From Eutreptiella sp. 'Long Island Sound 2002' (Eukaryota; Euglenozoa; Euglenophyceae; Eutreptiales; Eutreptiaceae): a stretch of 64,000 nt of DNA. The DNA lies in contig OZ038392.1 of the NCBI GenBank assembly GCA_964036045.1, forward strand, positions 42,642,978-42,706,977, given 5' to 3'. The notes beneath the pieces are model-generated. The model searched no databases and was not told where the DNA came from. It saw only the letters and a program-made list of their open reading frames with translations. The translations under genes were made by a program, and so were the position numbers. Position 1 is the stretch's first letter. Each line of letters begins with the position of its first letter. Below are positions 22,201-32,757 of this stretch, piece after piece.

Positions 22201-25200
22201 TTGGTTTCAGAACAAATTCGGAAATTCACATCATTTTGGACCACTTTTTGACTCACAGGTGACCCGTGCTAATCAAGATTGAATATTGGGACTGAGCTGT
22301 TGGGGATGGAACATCAGGATCCAGAAAAAGTCGGGGAGTTGCGGATGGATTAGGTGCCCTCAGAATTGCGTTTTGAGCCACATAGCCCAAGATACAGCCC
22401 GTCCTTGGTTTGGGGCTGTCTTTGGCCAAATTGCACAGATTCTGTGGCTTTTTGGAGGCTTTTTGGGGCGTTTCTCGGACATGTCGTGGAGTTAGAGGGC
22501 ACAAAAGGGCTCTTCGACATCAGCAAATCAAGCCGCATGCGGAGTGTACCCACCTTCCTTCGTTCAGCCGTTTTGAACAGGTTCTTCCTTCGTTCAGCCG
22601 TTATTGCAGTTGGCCCTGGGCCCCCAAAACAAGGAAGCAGCCGCCCTTGTGCACAAATGCCCAAATGGCCAAATGGCAACACCACATCATTGAATTGCAG
22701 GTGCCACAATGGGGTGTGCAACGGTTTTCAGTGTCGGCTGGGAACTGCACTCACACAGTCATTGGAGCCACGGCACACACACAGCTGTTGGGAACCATGC
22801 TATCTACACAACTGTAAAGAATTAGGGACGCAGCCGCCCTAGAACCTGTTCAAAAGTCAGTGGAAGGAGGCAATATCCAAACCAATGGTTGCATGGATAC
22901 TGGGCTTCCCAAATGCCTTACCCACACGGCCCCTGGATGCTGGAGACCAGTTGCACCTGCATTCCCCACCTTCCCACCGTCACCTGCCCCCAGTTTCCCT
23001 CATGTTTCCACTTTCCTTCTTGCACCCGAAAAGCCTTGAGGATGCAGCCTGAAACATCGGACCTCTTCAACTTTTTGTGTGCTTTCCCTCCTTCACTCCC
23101 CATCTCTTCCATCTCACAGCACGGTGGGCCTGGGTTTGGGCCCACAGCGGCATGCGTACGCTGCGGGCAAGAGCGCCGCCGCCACCCTCACGAAGCGCGT
23201 TGGTGTGGAGTATGCCAAACAGGGGGTGCGCGGCAACGTCATCGGCATAGGGTACGTAACGGGGCCTCTTGTGAATCGGGCAGTGGCAAAAGCTGGCTCG
23301 GATCTTGCCCAGGTATGGGGGAGCAAGGCAGGACCAGAGTGGCGTCCCCAGAAGGGACGGCCTCAGAGCCCCCACAATTTGTTGCGTGTTTTCTGCTCGC
23401 AGCGTATACCCTTTGTACGACCCTACTCATTCTACGGCCACGAGACGGACACCGGATGATGCTCCTGTGCCCACAATCCTCACTGCACAAAAGCCCTCAA
23501 ATTCGTCCACACGGGCTGCCTGCATTATGAGTAAGGGTCAGAAACCTGACCCCTGGTTCAAAGTTCACTGATGTTTGTGTGTGTGTGTGTGGATCGACAT
23601 GGGTCAGCCAGAGCCCCAAATACCGCCCCCCCCCCCCCCCCAACACACTTGCAGTGGCTAGGCATCATTCTGATTCGGCATTCTGGCTCCAGGTGTTTAA
23701 TGTGTAGATGGACTCAGTTGATATGGCTACCTATCAGTCACAACAAAAACCCACGCCAGAGATATTTTACTTTTGAGTTCAAAAGCAGCCAAATTTAGGC
23801 AGGGCACATTCCTGCCTTTGTTTCGAGCCTCAGGGCTCTTTTGACGCTTTGGTGCCTGATTGGAAACTGAATGCTCTGGACACAATAACTGTTTCGGCAA
23901 TGGGGGCTTTGTACTCCCAGGTCATCAGCTATCTGCGCGTTGCAACCAAACACGGTGTGTCTATCGAACACCCCTGTTTGAACCGCATTTTTTTGAGGAT
24001 TTTATTGTTCGCTGGACATGCAGGGGGGGCGGGGGTACACTAGTAAAAGGGGCTAAACAAGGGCAAAAATGGCTCAAAGATAGCTGAAAAAGCCAACTCT
24101 TTGAGCGTCTTAAATGATCTAGGATCATTTTTGCACAAATGCTTTTTCGACCCTCCCTTTTGCTGCTTTCGGTCCCAAAAAGGCCCTTTTCAAGGCGTTT
24201 TGGGAACTTGCATGGGGGAATGTGGGTGGAAAACAGCCTAAAACCACTTGTTTGAGCACCCCAAGTGGTCTAGGAACAACTTTGCAAAAAACATTTTTGA
24301 CCACTTTTTGACCCACAGATGACGCCTACTAACCGTACCCTGCCACATGTGTACGGTGGCACAATTGCCTCTCAGGCAGCGCGGTCATTTTAGTTCATTC
24401 GGTGCATGGTCTGCATGCAGTTTTGACCACTTGGGCTGCCAGCAGGAAAGGGTGCTGCAAGTGCGCGTTGTGCCTCAGGGTCCTGGCATGTAACAAAAAT
24501 TCGCACTGTGTGCGTACTGATCACCTTTGCGCAAAAGGCTAGCATCAAATACATGAAGGAGGTGCCATGCCTGGGCCCTTGCACTCGCGTGACACTTGTC
24601 AACACAACACTCGCGTGACATTTCCCCCACCTTGCTAGAGACCCCATTCATGACCCTATCAAGGCACACCAACAAATAATATGTTTCCCCACCGTTGGTG
24701 GACAAGCAATGTCGACAATCTCCTAAAACCACAAAGCACTGCGTAATACTGAAATACCAAGCGGCGCGTGTATTGAGGCTTGTTGGGAAACGACCCTACC
24801 ATGCCCCCCTCCCCAACTGCACATCCGCCCAGAACGGTGCAGCCTGTAGGCATGCAAAACACAACCGGCAAACGTGCTCCACCTCCATGCTTCACCCCCC
24901 GCCTCCCCTCCCTGACACTGAATGCCAAGGATGCGTCTCCAAGGACACACTCAGGTGCACCCTTATCTTGTGTGTGCATCGCAGCGTTTGCCCGGACTGT
25001 CCACCATTTGGGCAGCCTTGAGACTGGATACGGAGGTGCGTTGGTCGAGGGAAGCTAGCTGTAGCTGTGGGATCCTTGACCCCCCCCCCCCCCACCCCCA
25101 CGCATGTGAATCCCATCAGCCTAGATAGCGAGGGCTGCCTGGCTCTCCGGGCCGTCGATGTCCCCCGCTTTAAGACCCCCACGCTCACGGAGCCCCCCCT

Positions 25201-28200
25201 ATCGTTGGGGTCCCCATGCTGCACACCCTGCAGCCCATGTCCAAGATTGGCCGACCTCGTGTCGACCTTCCGCACAGTGTACCACTCAGTCAGAAGTTAG
25301 GAGCTGACCCCCTTGCTAGCGGTGCGGTCCTTCGTGGCTTTGGCACTGTCCCGCTGGGACTACGTCTTTTCCGGGATGTTTGCCCCCTCACGAGGCACAT
25401 TGACCTCCAGGTATATGCCCGCAAGGCATACCACACAGCGTTTGCACTGCCGCCCCGGACGAGCACGTCATTTCTGCACCTGCCTCTGCACACGGGAGGC
25501 GTGGGATGTCCCAGCCTCCCAGACTGGAATCTCTCCCTGCTGTTGCTCTCGTACCTTTGTCAGCCGCAATCCGCTGACCAGGGCCTCGGTGTCATACCTC
25601 CTGGACTCCCGTGCCCCCTTTTCCGAAGGACCGGAGTTGCGCACCAGCCTTGCCTCCCTACGCACACGCATGCACACCTACCCTTTCCCCCTCCTGCAAG
25701 AAGCCATTATTCACAAGGTCACCCACTCTGCCCAGCCACTGCCCGACATCCCATGGGTGGTCACAGATGGCGCCTTGACAGCGACAACGCTAGGTGGAGG
25801 CATCGTACTCTACCACCCACACATGGGTGTCTTGCAGACCTACCACTTAGGTTTCCTCGTGGTTTGGGCCACATCCGCGGACGCTGAGTGGCTGCCCAAG
25901 CTAGTCTCTCGGTACCTGCTGCGAAACCGGACCGCACAAGCATATTTCTTGGCTGGCGCCATGGTGTCCATGCATTGCGCTTACACCAAGCCCCCCCCCC
26001 CCCCCCCGCCCTCCACCATCACCAACCACCTGTTCCGCCAATTGGCCACCGCCGCGTTGGGTTTCTAGGATTTCTGGCTGCAAGCCCAACATGCTACAGG
26101 CCACGCGCACTCTATTGCAGCCCTTTAGCGCAAGGCGCACTTCCTCGCTGCCCGAGGCGCCGCCGGTGCCCTGCCTTTCATTGACCCCCTCCTGTCATTG
26201 CTGAGCAGAGTAGCTTTGGTGACTAGTGAAGGGTGCCTACTCCTCAACTCTTGACAGAGCGTTGCCCACTTACATGACGCCTCCCTCATCTGCACGGCAG
26301 ACCATGATGCCTCCTGGAACACGTCTCTATGGTCCACCGAGGGGTTCACCTCCTTGGTTCTGCACTCCGCTCTCCCCCGCACCCCCATTACCACCGCCCT
26401 GCGATTGCGCGCTCTACTCTTCCATCCCCCACCCATCATAGTGCATTATTACACCTGCGATTTTTGTGACGCCCATGTGGACGCCCCGTGGGCACATGTC
26501 GCGCATGCATGCCCCGTTTTCCTACTACACTCGCACTGGGCGTTCGTACGCCTTCCGGAGGACACACCAAAAGAACCGCGGGCATACCTGCCTGACAGCA
26601 CTTTAGTCGTGCTTCCGGCCTCTGGCACCGCTATTGCTATAGCCTTGGAGACCGACAAGCATGCCCTCGCCCCCCTGCATCCCCATCGGGCGACGGTATA
26701 CTCGCCCTGTGGGCTGGTTCTTGACCATGTCAGCGCACCACACGCGACCACGTGTGCCTCATCCTCGAGACCATGGTCAACACCTCACTTGATTTGACGG
26801 GCCTGCTTCTTGTGCTCGACACCTTGGAATACCCCACCCGCCCACACCCAGCCCTCAACCCCCATGTTTCAGTGATGTCCCACCGCACCATTCTGACCCT
26901 ATCTATGGCCTTTTTGGGCAGGTGGGTGACCTACCACCTCCAGGCTTTGATAACCGGTGGCCTCGTGTCCATGAGCATCCGCCCCCCCCCTCCCCCCAAA
27001 GGCCCACTGGCCCCCAGGGTCGCCTTCGTGGTTTGCCCTGACCTCAGCAGCCCGTGTGTGGGCCATCTGATCCAAGCCCTCACTGACCCCCTACTGGTCC
27101 TTACCACTGGCCCCCAAGTGCACGCTCTACAACGCCTTGTGCCTTTCTCCCTGAACACCCTGGCAATACTCGATCACGTTCCGTTGTGGGGCGACTCGGT
27201 CGTCCACACTATGCCTCGACAGGACCGAGTTCGATGAAACGTCAGCGCCCGCCTTGCCTTGCTCGCTTACGGGAGGTTTGGTCCCCTTCGGGGTGTAGGG
27301 AAGCAGCACGGCTTGAACCAATCGGCCATACACCCAGCAGCGCAACACACAACACAGCCACAGCCCCCTTGCACAAGCGCACAACACAGCACTAGCATCT
27401 CCGCACTAGGAGGCGTGTGCCCCGCCCAACAGCCGCGTGGCTGCTGGGTGCGGGTGCGTGTGATGCGCCTGCTTCCCCGGAGAGGCAATCCGTGGGCCCA
27501 TAAGGCCCTCTTCGGAGCGGGAAGGACAACCCAAAGCCCAAAGCCCGCATGTGAATCCCAACCGAACCTCACGCTCTCTGGGAATCTAACAAGCAACGGC
27601 ATCATCATCTGCTTGAATGGCTCTGAACTGAGGATGCTGTTTTTTGGTTTTCTTGAAGGCCGAGGGTTGGGACATGGTTGAACGCAACTGTGGGCCGTGC
27701 TGCATGGACGAGGGGTTGGGTTGGGTTGGGTTGGGTCAAGGCCTCGCCTGGTCGCCTACCCACGGTCCGCGCCGCCTTCCCTGCGGGACCCGACTGGGCG
27801 GCCGTACCCGGGTGTCCGGTCACAAGGCCTACCGGACTGTTGACCGCCCCCAGACCCCGCGGTGGCGCTCGCGGGCGGGAGATGCCGCCGTGCCTGTGTG
27901 TATGTGCCCTTGTGTGTCTGAGGGGGGGGGGGGGGAGGGCTGTGGCACACCTGCTTGCTCCATTGTTGTTCGGCGTTGGCGCACATGGCGCGGGGAAGTG
28001 TGTGCCTGGTGCTCCAGGCCCCGGCAGGGAGGCTGGAGAGCCTGACGCTGAGCCCGCCGGGGGAGATGTGGGCCTGGGCTCGCAACCTCCACGTCACAAG
28101 GACATGCTACCCAACCACTCCACGACTGCCTATTGGCACGGGAAGGCGGTGGTACGTGGCACGACTGGGGTCAGACCCGCACTCCTTGACTGCCTTAGGC

Positions 28201-30153
28201 ACAGGTGGTGCTGCCTCGCGGGCTGGGTCCGGCTCCCACGGCCGAGGGCGTACCCTGGGCAGATGGAGGGGCACCAGGGCGCAGAGTGTGCTTCCCTGCC
28301 CTGGGTGCCACCAGTGCTGGCTGCACTGGCTGCGGCGCTACAGCCCGCGTAGACGAGGGGGCCCAGAGGGCACCACACCCGAATGGCCTCTCCGTTGAGG
28401 AAGGGGGGGGGGGGGCAGGGGTCGGCTGGTGGCTGTCTGGCCTCCAGGGGTCACCCACAACTGCACTGGAATGCACGGGGCTGTGCTGGCCTAGGCGTCT
28501 GTGATGAAGTTGGAGGGGCACGTGCACACCTGGAGGTTCCCTAGGCAGGCCGCTCAAGGGATACCCACAGCGGTCAAGCTGTGAGCCCTTCACAACCTCC
28601 ACTTTTTAGGCCCTGAGGGCGCCGACTCCGTGCACCCCTCCCGTCGGGGGCGCAGGCTGGGGGGGGGGGGTAGGGTGGTGGATGGGTCTACCTGTTCACT
28701 TGTGTGGGAGAGGAGGACCACCTGCTGGGTTACCATGCGGGTCCCAGATCCCAACATACTTGTCGCTCGGCGTCCGCTCCCTGAGGGACCTCGATCACCA
28801 TGTGACGGCCTGCAGTGAGGGTGTGAGGGCATGCGGGGGGGGGGGGTGCTGGGCCTGCTTTCGGTCCGGCCCCATTTCTGTTGGGGGGGGGTGGGGGCAG
28901 CAAAAGGTCTGCTCCCCTGTTTCCTGGTCCCCAAGAGGAACCAGCCCACGGCCTGCACCCTCGCTTTGTGGTGGCTGAAATTTGGGCCGACAGAGGCATG
29001 GACGAGGGGGAGGGGGGGGTTGGAAGGCACGTGCCTTTTCTATGGAATTGCGCATTTGTGCCTCGGGGTGTGCTCTGCTCCTTTGCATCCATCATTGAAA
29101 ACATCCAAGAAAACAAAATGCAGAACAGTGCCAAATGAATAATTTTGTCTATCTTTTTAACAAAGGAATGCCCCCCAGAAACAAAGGGGCAGTCTTTTGG
29201 GAGACCTGCCATTTTTACAGGAGAGGCACCCCCGTGCGCGCGCCTTCTCCCGTTGCATATATGAAAAAGACCTCCTTTTTTTGGCACAAGGAACGCCTCT
29301 CCAGGCCGCTGAAACAGGAAATCCAGTTCATTTGCTGAGCGGCGGTGTTGGGGGAGCCTATTGGGCAGTGGTGGTGTGGGATCTGCCCAACGCCCCTGTG
29401 GCCCCCCTCCCCTTCCCCCTGAAGGATTCTCTGCTGAACAGACTGTGAGGGGGGGGAGGCCAGGGCAGTTTAGCACGGAGCACGGAGACAGGACAACAGC
29501 AGATCAGAGCAGAACTGACGGTTCTCTCGAAAGCATCATTGCTTCATGATGAAAATACCCCCCCCTCCTACGGGGGCTTGGGGGTGGGTGGGTCAAGGTG
29601 TGGGGTCGGGTTGGGTCGGATTTTGGCTGGTTGGGGCCTGCCTTCGGGGGTAGAGGTGGTGGTTTGTTTGGGGCTGAGGGCTGGGGCATGGTTGCACGGA
29701 ACTGTTGGCTGAGCTGCATGATGGCGAGGGGGGTGTAGAGGTATATGCCTTTCTGTCGGGTTGTGAGTAGGGCACAGGCCACCAATATGGCCTTGCGGGG
29801 CATCCCTTTGTCGCTGGGATCTGCATGGGCTTGTCTTTCAACTGTCTACTCTTTGTGTGGTTGTTCCCTCCTTATCAGGGCTGTGTGTGTGGGGGGGGGG
29901 GGGGGGGCAGAGGGCTGATGCTAGGGGGGGAGGGGGGGGGGGAGGAAAAAACACATTTGCAAAGCCTCGTGTCAAATTCTGGACGTTGCAGGTCACCGCA
30001 AAGCGGGACTCTTACGTGCCCCGAGGGAAGCAGGGCACGCCGCAGGAAGTCGCGAACGTGGCCATGTTTCTTGCCAGCGATGCCGCCTCCTTTGTGAATG
30101 GGACGGAGATCTATGCCGATGGGGGCAGCAGCGGGTGCACCTACGGACCCTAG
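15867..30153 (+). CDS. Short-chain dehydrogenase/reductase (SDR), four exons (gene span)
   Basis: An NAD(P)(H)-dependent oxidoreductase of the classical SDR superfamily; substrate unknown. Exons 15867-16248, 20959-21124, 23120-23312 and 29992-30153 total 903 nt, giving 300 residues plus TAG, with compatible phases at each junction. Visible motifs: glycine-rich cofactor loop G44-A-G ... G52-L-G-I-G56, longer than the usual TGxxxGxG; N126-A-G; helix-4 Asn in D150-L-N152; Tyr196-x-x-x-Lys200; C-terminal Y-A-D-G-G. The first 35 residues are Arg/Ala/Ser-rich with no acid, like a mitochondrial or plastid leader (inference). Length is slightly above the 250-residue norm because of this leader. It resembles FabG/3-ketoacyl reductase-type SDRs, but I would not narrow the reaction. 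Odd points: a GC-AG second intron and uncertainty about the catalytic Ser (Thr180 or Ser183). Confidence 0.9.
17636..17845 (+). repeat. Dispersed repeat family A, copy 1
   Basis: Contains TTGGGCCAAGCTTGGGTGAT, then TGGAAGTGCATGTAAACCCA, CCATGGGCCTGTGAGAGG and TCTGCGAGGTGGACTTGCC. The same order of blocks is found in reverse complement at 18885-19110, about 1 kb away. Confidence 0.8.
18885..19110 (-). repeat. Dispersed repeat family A, copy 2 (inverted)
   Basis: Reverse complement of the 17636-17845 element with scattered substitutions and small indels. The end block around CTCGCAGAGGTTGYTAGATC recurs at about 30540-30565, and the block around GAGGTGGACTTGCCGAAGG at about 31480-31505. A more diverged piece lies at 19320-19410. 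Confidence 0.8.
20450..20610 (+). repeat. Dispersed repeat family B, copy 1
   Basis: Blocks TTTCAAGTGGGGTGGGTCC, ACCAAAAACTCATGGGCGG, AATAATGATTTTACAA and CAACCCCTTGGGGTAGGGTA occur in this order. The same order appears in reverse complement at about 30600-30775. Confidence 0.75.
20959..21124 (+). CDS. SDR exon 2: central helix with catalytic Asn
   Basis: Acceptor CTCACAG ends at 20958. The exon completes the NAG glycine codon and encodes IHSALPMGF, then [14 protein letters not shown] with the structural/catalytic Asn152, then [10 protein letters not shown]. It ends with AG, the first two bases of a Ser codon, and is followed by GC rather than GT (AAG|GCATGG). The nearest downstream GT (21131) gives the wrong phase for the next exon, so the GC donor is preferred. 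Confidence 0.85.
21354..21905. repeat. Heptamer satellite (CACACCA)n
   Basis: Roughly 75 copies of a 7-bp unit with occasional shortened units and three CCCACGACACCCC-type interruptions near the left end. It yields His/Thr/Pro frames on + and Cys/Val/Trp/Gly frames on -, all artefacts. It begins about 230 bp after SDR exon 2. Confidence 0.97.
22095..22520. repeat. Dispersed repeat family C segments
   Basis: 22095-22270 shares blocks in the same order with 24170-24325 (CTTTTTGGGAACTTGCATGGG, then TTTGAGCACCCCA-like, then GACCACTTTTTGAC). 22335-22520 is the reverse complement of a segment at about 40148-40330 (for example CTTGGTTTGGGGCTG against CACCCCAAACCAAG). The copies are clearly diverged. 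Confidence 0.65.
23120..23312 (+). CDS. SDR exon 3: catalytic Tyr/Lys exon
   Basis: Acceptor ATCTCACAG ends at 23119. The first base completes Ser183. The exon encodes [20 protein letters not shown] with Tyr196 and Lys200 of the YxxxK motif, then the helix and the [12 protein letters not shown] segment that follows the catalytic site in SDRs. The donor is CCCAG|GTATGG at 23313, phase 0. Confidence 0.9.
24170..24325 (+). repeat. Dispersed repeat family C, second copy
   Basis: Same orientation as 22095-22270. Shared blocks include GGGAACTTGCATGGG and a terminal CCACTTTTTGACYCACAG. Confidence 0.65.
25090..27240 (+). pseudogene. Non-LTR (LINE-like) retroelement remnant: RT end, RNase H, zinc knuckle
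   Basis: Protein-like stretches shift between + frames. At about 25482-25505 the segment [14 protein letters not shown] resembles the end of a reverse transcriptase (thumb) in LINE-type elements. At about 25768-25905 a segment with [15 protein letters not shown] and [10 protein letters not shown] resembles RNase H (Asp-Gly start, later Ala-Asp-Ala-Glu-Trp). At 26456-26512 a Cys-X2-Cys-X9-His-X2-His-X-Cys knuckle follows. The remaining open frame runs to TGA at 27235-27237. The catalytic RT core is absent, so the copy looks 5'-truncated, and frameshifts show it is dead. It is inserted in SDR intron 3 in the sense orientation. Confidence 0.55.
29992..30153 (+). CDS. SDR exon 4: C terminus
   Basis: Acceptor CGTTGCAG ends at 29991. 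It encodes [20 protein letters not shown], then [10 protein letters not shown] and the SDR C-terminal strand Y-A-D-G-G, ending TAG at 30151-30153. The 'P-x-G-x-x-x-T-P-x-E-V-A' pattern and the final DGG are standard SDR features. Confidence 0.9.
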   Translation, partial: VTAKRDSYVPRGKQGTPQEVANVAMFLASDAASFVNGTEIYADGGSSGCTYGP

Positions 30154-30599
30154 TCCATGGCCCCATGGCTGAGCTGCAAGGAGCGGCTGGAGGCTGGCGA
30201 CGGTGGGGCAAAGCGTTGTAATGGAGGTGCTGGTCGGGTGCTGGGGCATTGACTGTCATGAAGGCTTTGCCAACGCCTTGCAGCGGTCGCCGAACGTTTC
30301 GTGGCGGTCGCGCGGCGGTCACGCGTCTTGGGGGGGAGGGAGGTTTGTCCTGAGGTGTCGGGATTCTTTGTTTTGAATGTAGGACCACCGACCAGGCTAT
30401 TGCTTTAAGGAGACCCCCCCCCCCCATGGGGCGGGCGTGGCAGGGTGGGTCAGAGGCCAAAAAAGAGGTTGTGCACCTAAAATCCGCCTCAAATTGTCAG
30501 CCCTTTTGATAAATGCCATTTTTTGCCTGAGGAAAACCACCTCGCAGAGGTTGTTAGATCAAAGCCAGGCAGGCGTATATAGGGGAAAGCGCAACATAC

Positions 30600-30775
30600 C
30601 CCCCATTTTGGGCCTTTTTGGGCCTATTCGCATACCCTACCCCAAGGGGTTGAATCGTTAGTTTAACCCCTTGTAAAATCATTATTTTGTCCAATGAACG
30701 CATCCCCTAATGAGTTTTTGGTCCGGACCTCCCCAGACCCCCCCCACTTGAAACCCCCTTTTTTGGGTTGAAAGT
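30600..30775 (-). repeat. Dispersed repeat family B, copy 2 (inverted)
   Basis: Reverse complement of 20450-20610, with conserved blocks around TACCCTACCCCAAGGGGTTG and TTGTAAAATCATTATTTTGT. Confidence 0.75.
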
Positions 30776-31109
30776 CATGAATCTTTTGGTTTTTTTTTCG
30801 ATTTTGAGCCGAAAAAGTGTTTCTGTGTCCCGACTCCATGGAGTTTGTATGGGGCAGAGTGGGACGAGCGCTAATGCAGCTCATGCACTTTTCAGCCATT
30901 TTTGCTATGTTGGCGGTTTTGGCGACCTCGGTGAGCAGTGCTACCCACTCTGAGGGGTGTGAGTGGGGATGTTGTGACAGTATATGCCTACTAGAATACG
31001 AAAGGACGTTTTTTGCAGTCTGTAGCCTTGCTGAGGGCCGGTCAAAACCTGTGCCAAAGACGCGAAATGACTGTTTCCACCAATACTGGCTTACATGAGT
31101 GAATGGGCC

Positions 31110-31455
31110 GGCCCACAACCTGCTGATGCAGTTTTCACCCCGGGCAGCTCAAAAATCAAAGTCTTTGAAACTTATTTTTTTGATACCGTGATCACCTAAA
31201 ATGACCTTCCAAGGTATGTAAAGCATGTTTTAGGCCGTATTTACGTGTTTTTCACCCCATTTGGGTATTGTGTGCGGGGGGGGGGGGGTCCCAAGGGATT
31301 GGTACACAACCTGCTTGTGCAGTTTTTCACCCTGGGCAGCTCAAAAATCGAAGTTTCCAGAACTTATTTTTTTGATACTGTGATCACCTAAAATGACCAT
31401 CCAAGGTATGTAAAGCATGTTTTAGCCCATATTTATGTAGTTTTTACCCTGTTTT
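31110..31455 (+). repeat. Tandem repeat of about 191 bp, two copies
   Basis: Blocks ACAACCTGCT..TGCAG, GGGCAGCTCAAAAATC, TTATTTTTTTGATAC, GTGATCACCTAAAATGACC and GTATGTAAAGCATGTTTTA occur twice in order, offset about 191 bp. A more diverged single copy is visible at about 45950-46080 (CAGCTCAAGCAGTTTTC ... GAAGCATGTTTTGC). Confidence 0.85.
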
Positions 31456-31685
31456 GGGTGTGTGTTGCTTGGGGTAGATTCTCTGCTAGGTGGATTTGCC
31501 GAAGGCAATGCAATTTTGTTTTCTGATGTGGCTGGGTGGGTGGGTCGGCCGGGGCTGGCCAGGGCCCCAAACAACCCCCCGGGGTCCTTAAGCAATAGCT
31601 TTCTACCGACGGTTAATCGCCAACTGCTGCCAGTGGATTGTCAGCCGACGATTCATGATTGTTGGCAGTCGTCTCAGGGTATTCT

Positions 31686-31750
31686 ATGACAACAGAGCAG
31701 CCTTTGTACCCCGGTGCTTTGCACTGCAATGCCTTTGGGCCCCCGGAAAG
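31686..31750 (+). CDS. Candidate gene, exon 1
   Basis: ATG at 31686, reading MTTEQPLYPGALHCNAFGPP. The donor is GAAAG|GTAGGG at 31751, phase 2. The intron to the next acceptor (31751-31788, TCGAGCAG) would be only 38 bp, far shorter than any other here, so the start of this gene is the least certain part. Confidence 0.35.
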
Positions 31751-32580
31751 GTAGGGCTACAAAGTTTGGCAAAGTAATGGTCGAGCAGACCTACTCCAGC
31801 CCTCTCTCAACATGCAGAAATTGACCTGGAACAACAGCAAGCAGTTGCAGAAAATGTCTTTACCCTAGCCCCTTCTTGTGACCTTCTGCTTCGAGCGCCC
31901 TTCCGTACACAGCCCCTTCTACAGCAAAGACAGCCCGGCCTCCAAACGAAAGAAAAAGAAGACACATCAGAAGGGGGGAGCACCACAGGGTGGGTGGAGG
32001 AATGGGGAAAGCCCTCGGTTTTCGCGAACCCCCCGCCCGCCCCCCCCCCCCCCCCCCGACGAAGTCCCTTAACCTGGAAATAACAACCGCCAAGCCTATT
32101 CGAGTGTGTCTGCGGTGGTTCCCACAGGCACACTTCCTCACAAGCACACACAAGTCCGGAGGCACGCCTCCAAAATCTTCTTGTGCCCCGACCAACTCTT
32201 GCCAATGGAGGTTTTAGGGCCGAGTGCGATACCAAGTGACTCCTTTAGGATTTGGGACGGTGGGTTCACAATTTGCAGAAGAACTGCTTGCTTGGCCCAG
32301 AGAACAATATTTGACAGCTGTTGTGAAACACTGTGAGCGATTAAGTTACGCGCTGCGTGGTGCGGCATTGTGGCTTCGGATTTGTGTGCCCAACAGTCGT
32401 CTTCCCCATCTCATCTATCGTGACCCATCACCAGCGCAAAGCTCTGCAGAGATGCAGGGCAGACTGGCTCAGCGCTTAGCCGGGCTGCAGGCCCCTGCTG
32501 CTGCTGCTGCTGCCTGGCATTCAGGTTCAGCAGCAGATCAGCGCTGGCTTTGCATGGCCAGTGTCATGGCTCATCGATGA
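31686..32580 (+). CDS. Candidate three-exon gene, 218 aa, unrecognised (gene span)
   Basis: Exons 31686-31750, 31789-32017 and 32218-32580 total 657 nt, open from ATG to TGA at 32578-32580 with matching phases (2, then 0). The product starts MTTEQPLYPGALHCNAFG. It then has a Gln/Leu-rich helix (DLEQQQAVAENVF), an acidic linker, and a C-terminal part with aromatic-rich helical segments (EELLAWPREQYL, KHCERLSYALRG) and a six-Ala run. Composition and codon-like periodicity look protein-coding, but there is no domain I can name. The weak points are the 38-bp first intron and the absence of any family match. Confidence 0.45.
31789..32017 (+). CDS. Candidate gene, exon 2
   Basis: A 229-bp open segment encoding PTPALSQHAEIDLEQQQ and onward to GWVEEWGKPS. 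The donor is CCCTCG|GTTTTC at 32018, phase 0. Beyond the donor the frame runs into a 17-C run, as expected for an intron. An alternative acceptor is CTCCAG ending at 31799. Confidence 0.45.
32218..32580 (+). CDS. Candidate gene, exon 3
   Basis: Acceptor GGTTTTAG ends at 32217, phase 0. It encodes 120 residues starting GRVRYQVTPLGFGTVGSQF and ends at TGA 32578-32580. It is the most protein-like open segment of the candidate gene. Confidence 0.5.
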   Translation, partial: GRVRYQVTPLGFGTVGSQFAEELLAWPREQYLTAVVKHCERLSYALRGAALWLRICVPNSRLPHLIYRDPSPAQSSAEMQGRLAQRLAGLQAPAAAAAAWHSGSAADQRWLCMASVMAHR

Positions 32581-32757
32581 TACCCTTGTTTTTCTTCTGA
32601 TGCACGGAGACGTACCCCCAAAACGCTGTCATTTCGAAATGGGGACGAAAAAAAAAGTGCAGACTCAACGACGATGGGGCGTTCTCATGAGCAGCAGTGT
32701 CCATGAGGACGTGGCAGGCCCTGTGCCCCATGGGGGTCTCGTGTCTGCGGGTCGTGT

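Larger units (their letters stand above)
21125..23119 (+). other. SDR intron 2 (2.0 kb, GC-AG)
   Basis: Starts GCATGG, ends CTCACAG, phase 2. It holds the heptamer satellite (21354-21905), a dispersed repeat segment (about 22095-22270) and another (about 22335-22520). A 19-bp direct repeat CTTCCTTCGTTCAGCCGTT occurs twice at about 22554-22602. No exon was seen. Confidence 0.75.
23313..29991 (+). other. SDR intron 3 (6.7 kb)
   Basis: GT-AG, phase 0. It contains family C repeat fragments (about 24060-24325), the retroelement remnant (25090-27240), (TTGGG)n at about 27716-27737, several G runs (27920-27933, 28405-28416, 28836-28846, 29890-29907) and C/G-rich low complexity. No exon was seen. 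Confidence 0.75.
30154..31685. other. Intergenic between SDR and candidate gene
   Basis: Contains the second copy of repeat family B (reverse complement, about 30600-30775), a two-copy tandem repeat (31110-31455), a family A block near 31480 and a segment 31525-31590 that recurs at 49660-49735. A C run lies at 30415-30425 and a G run at 31276-31288. No gene was seen. Confidence 0.5.

Noticed and set aside
24892-25275. Minus-strand open frame before the retroelement remnant
   Set aside because: It runs through the poly-C tract and lacks protein-like composition.
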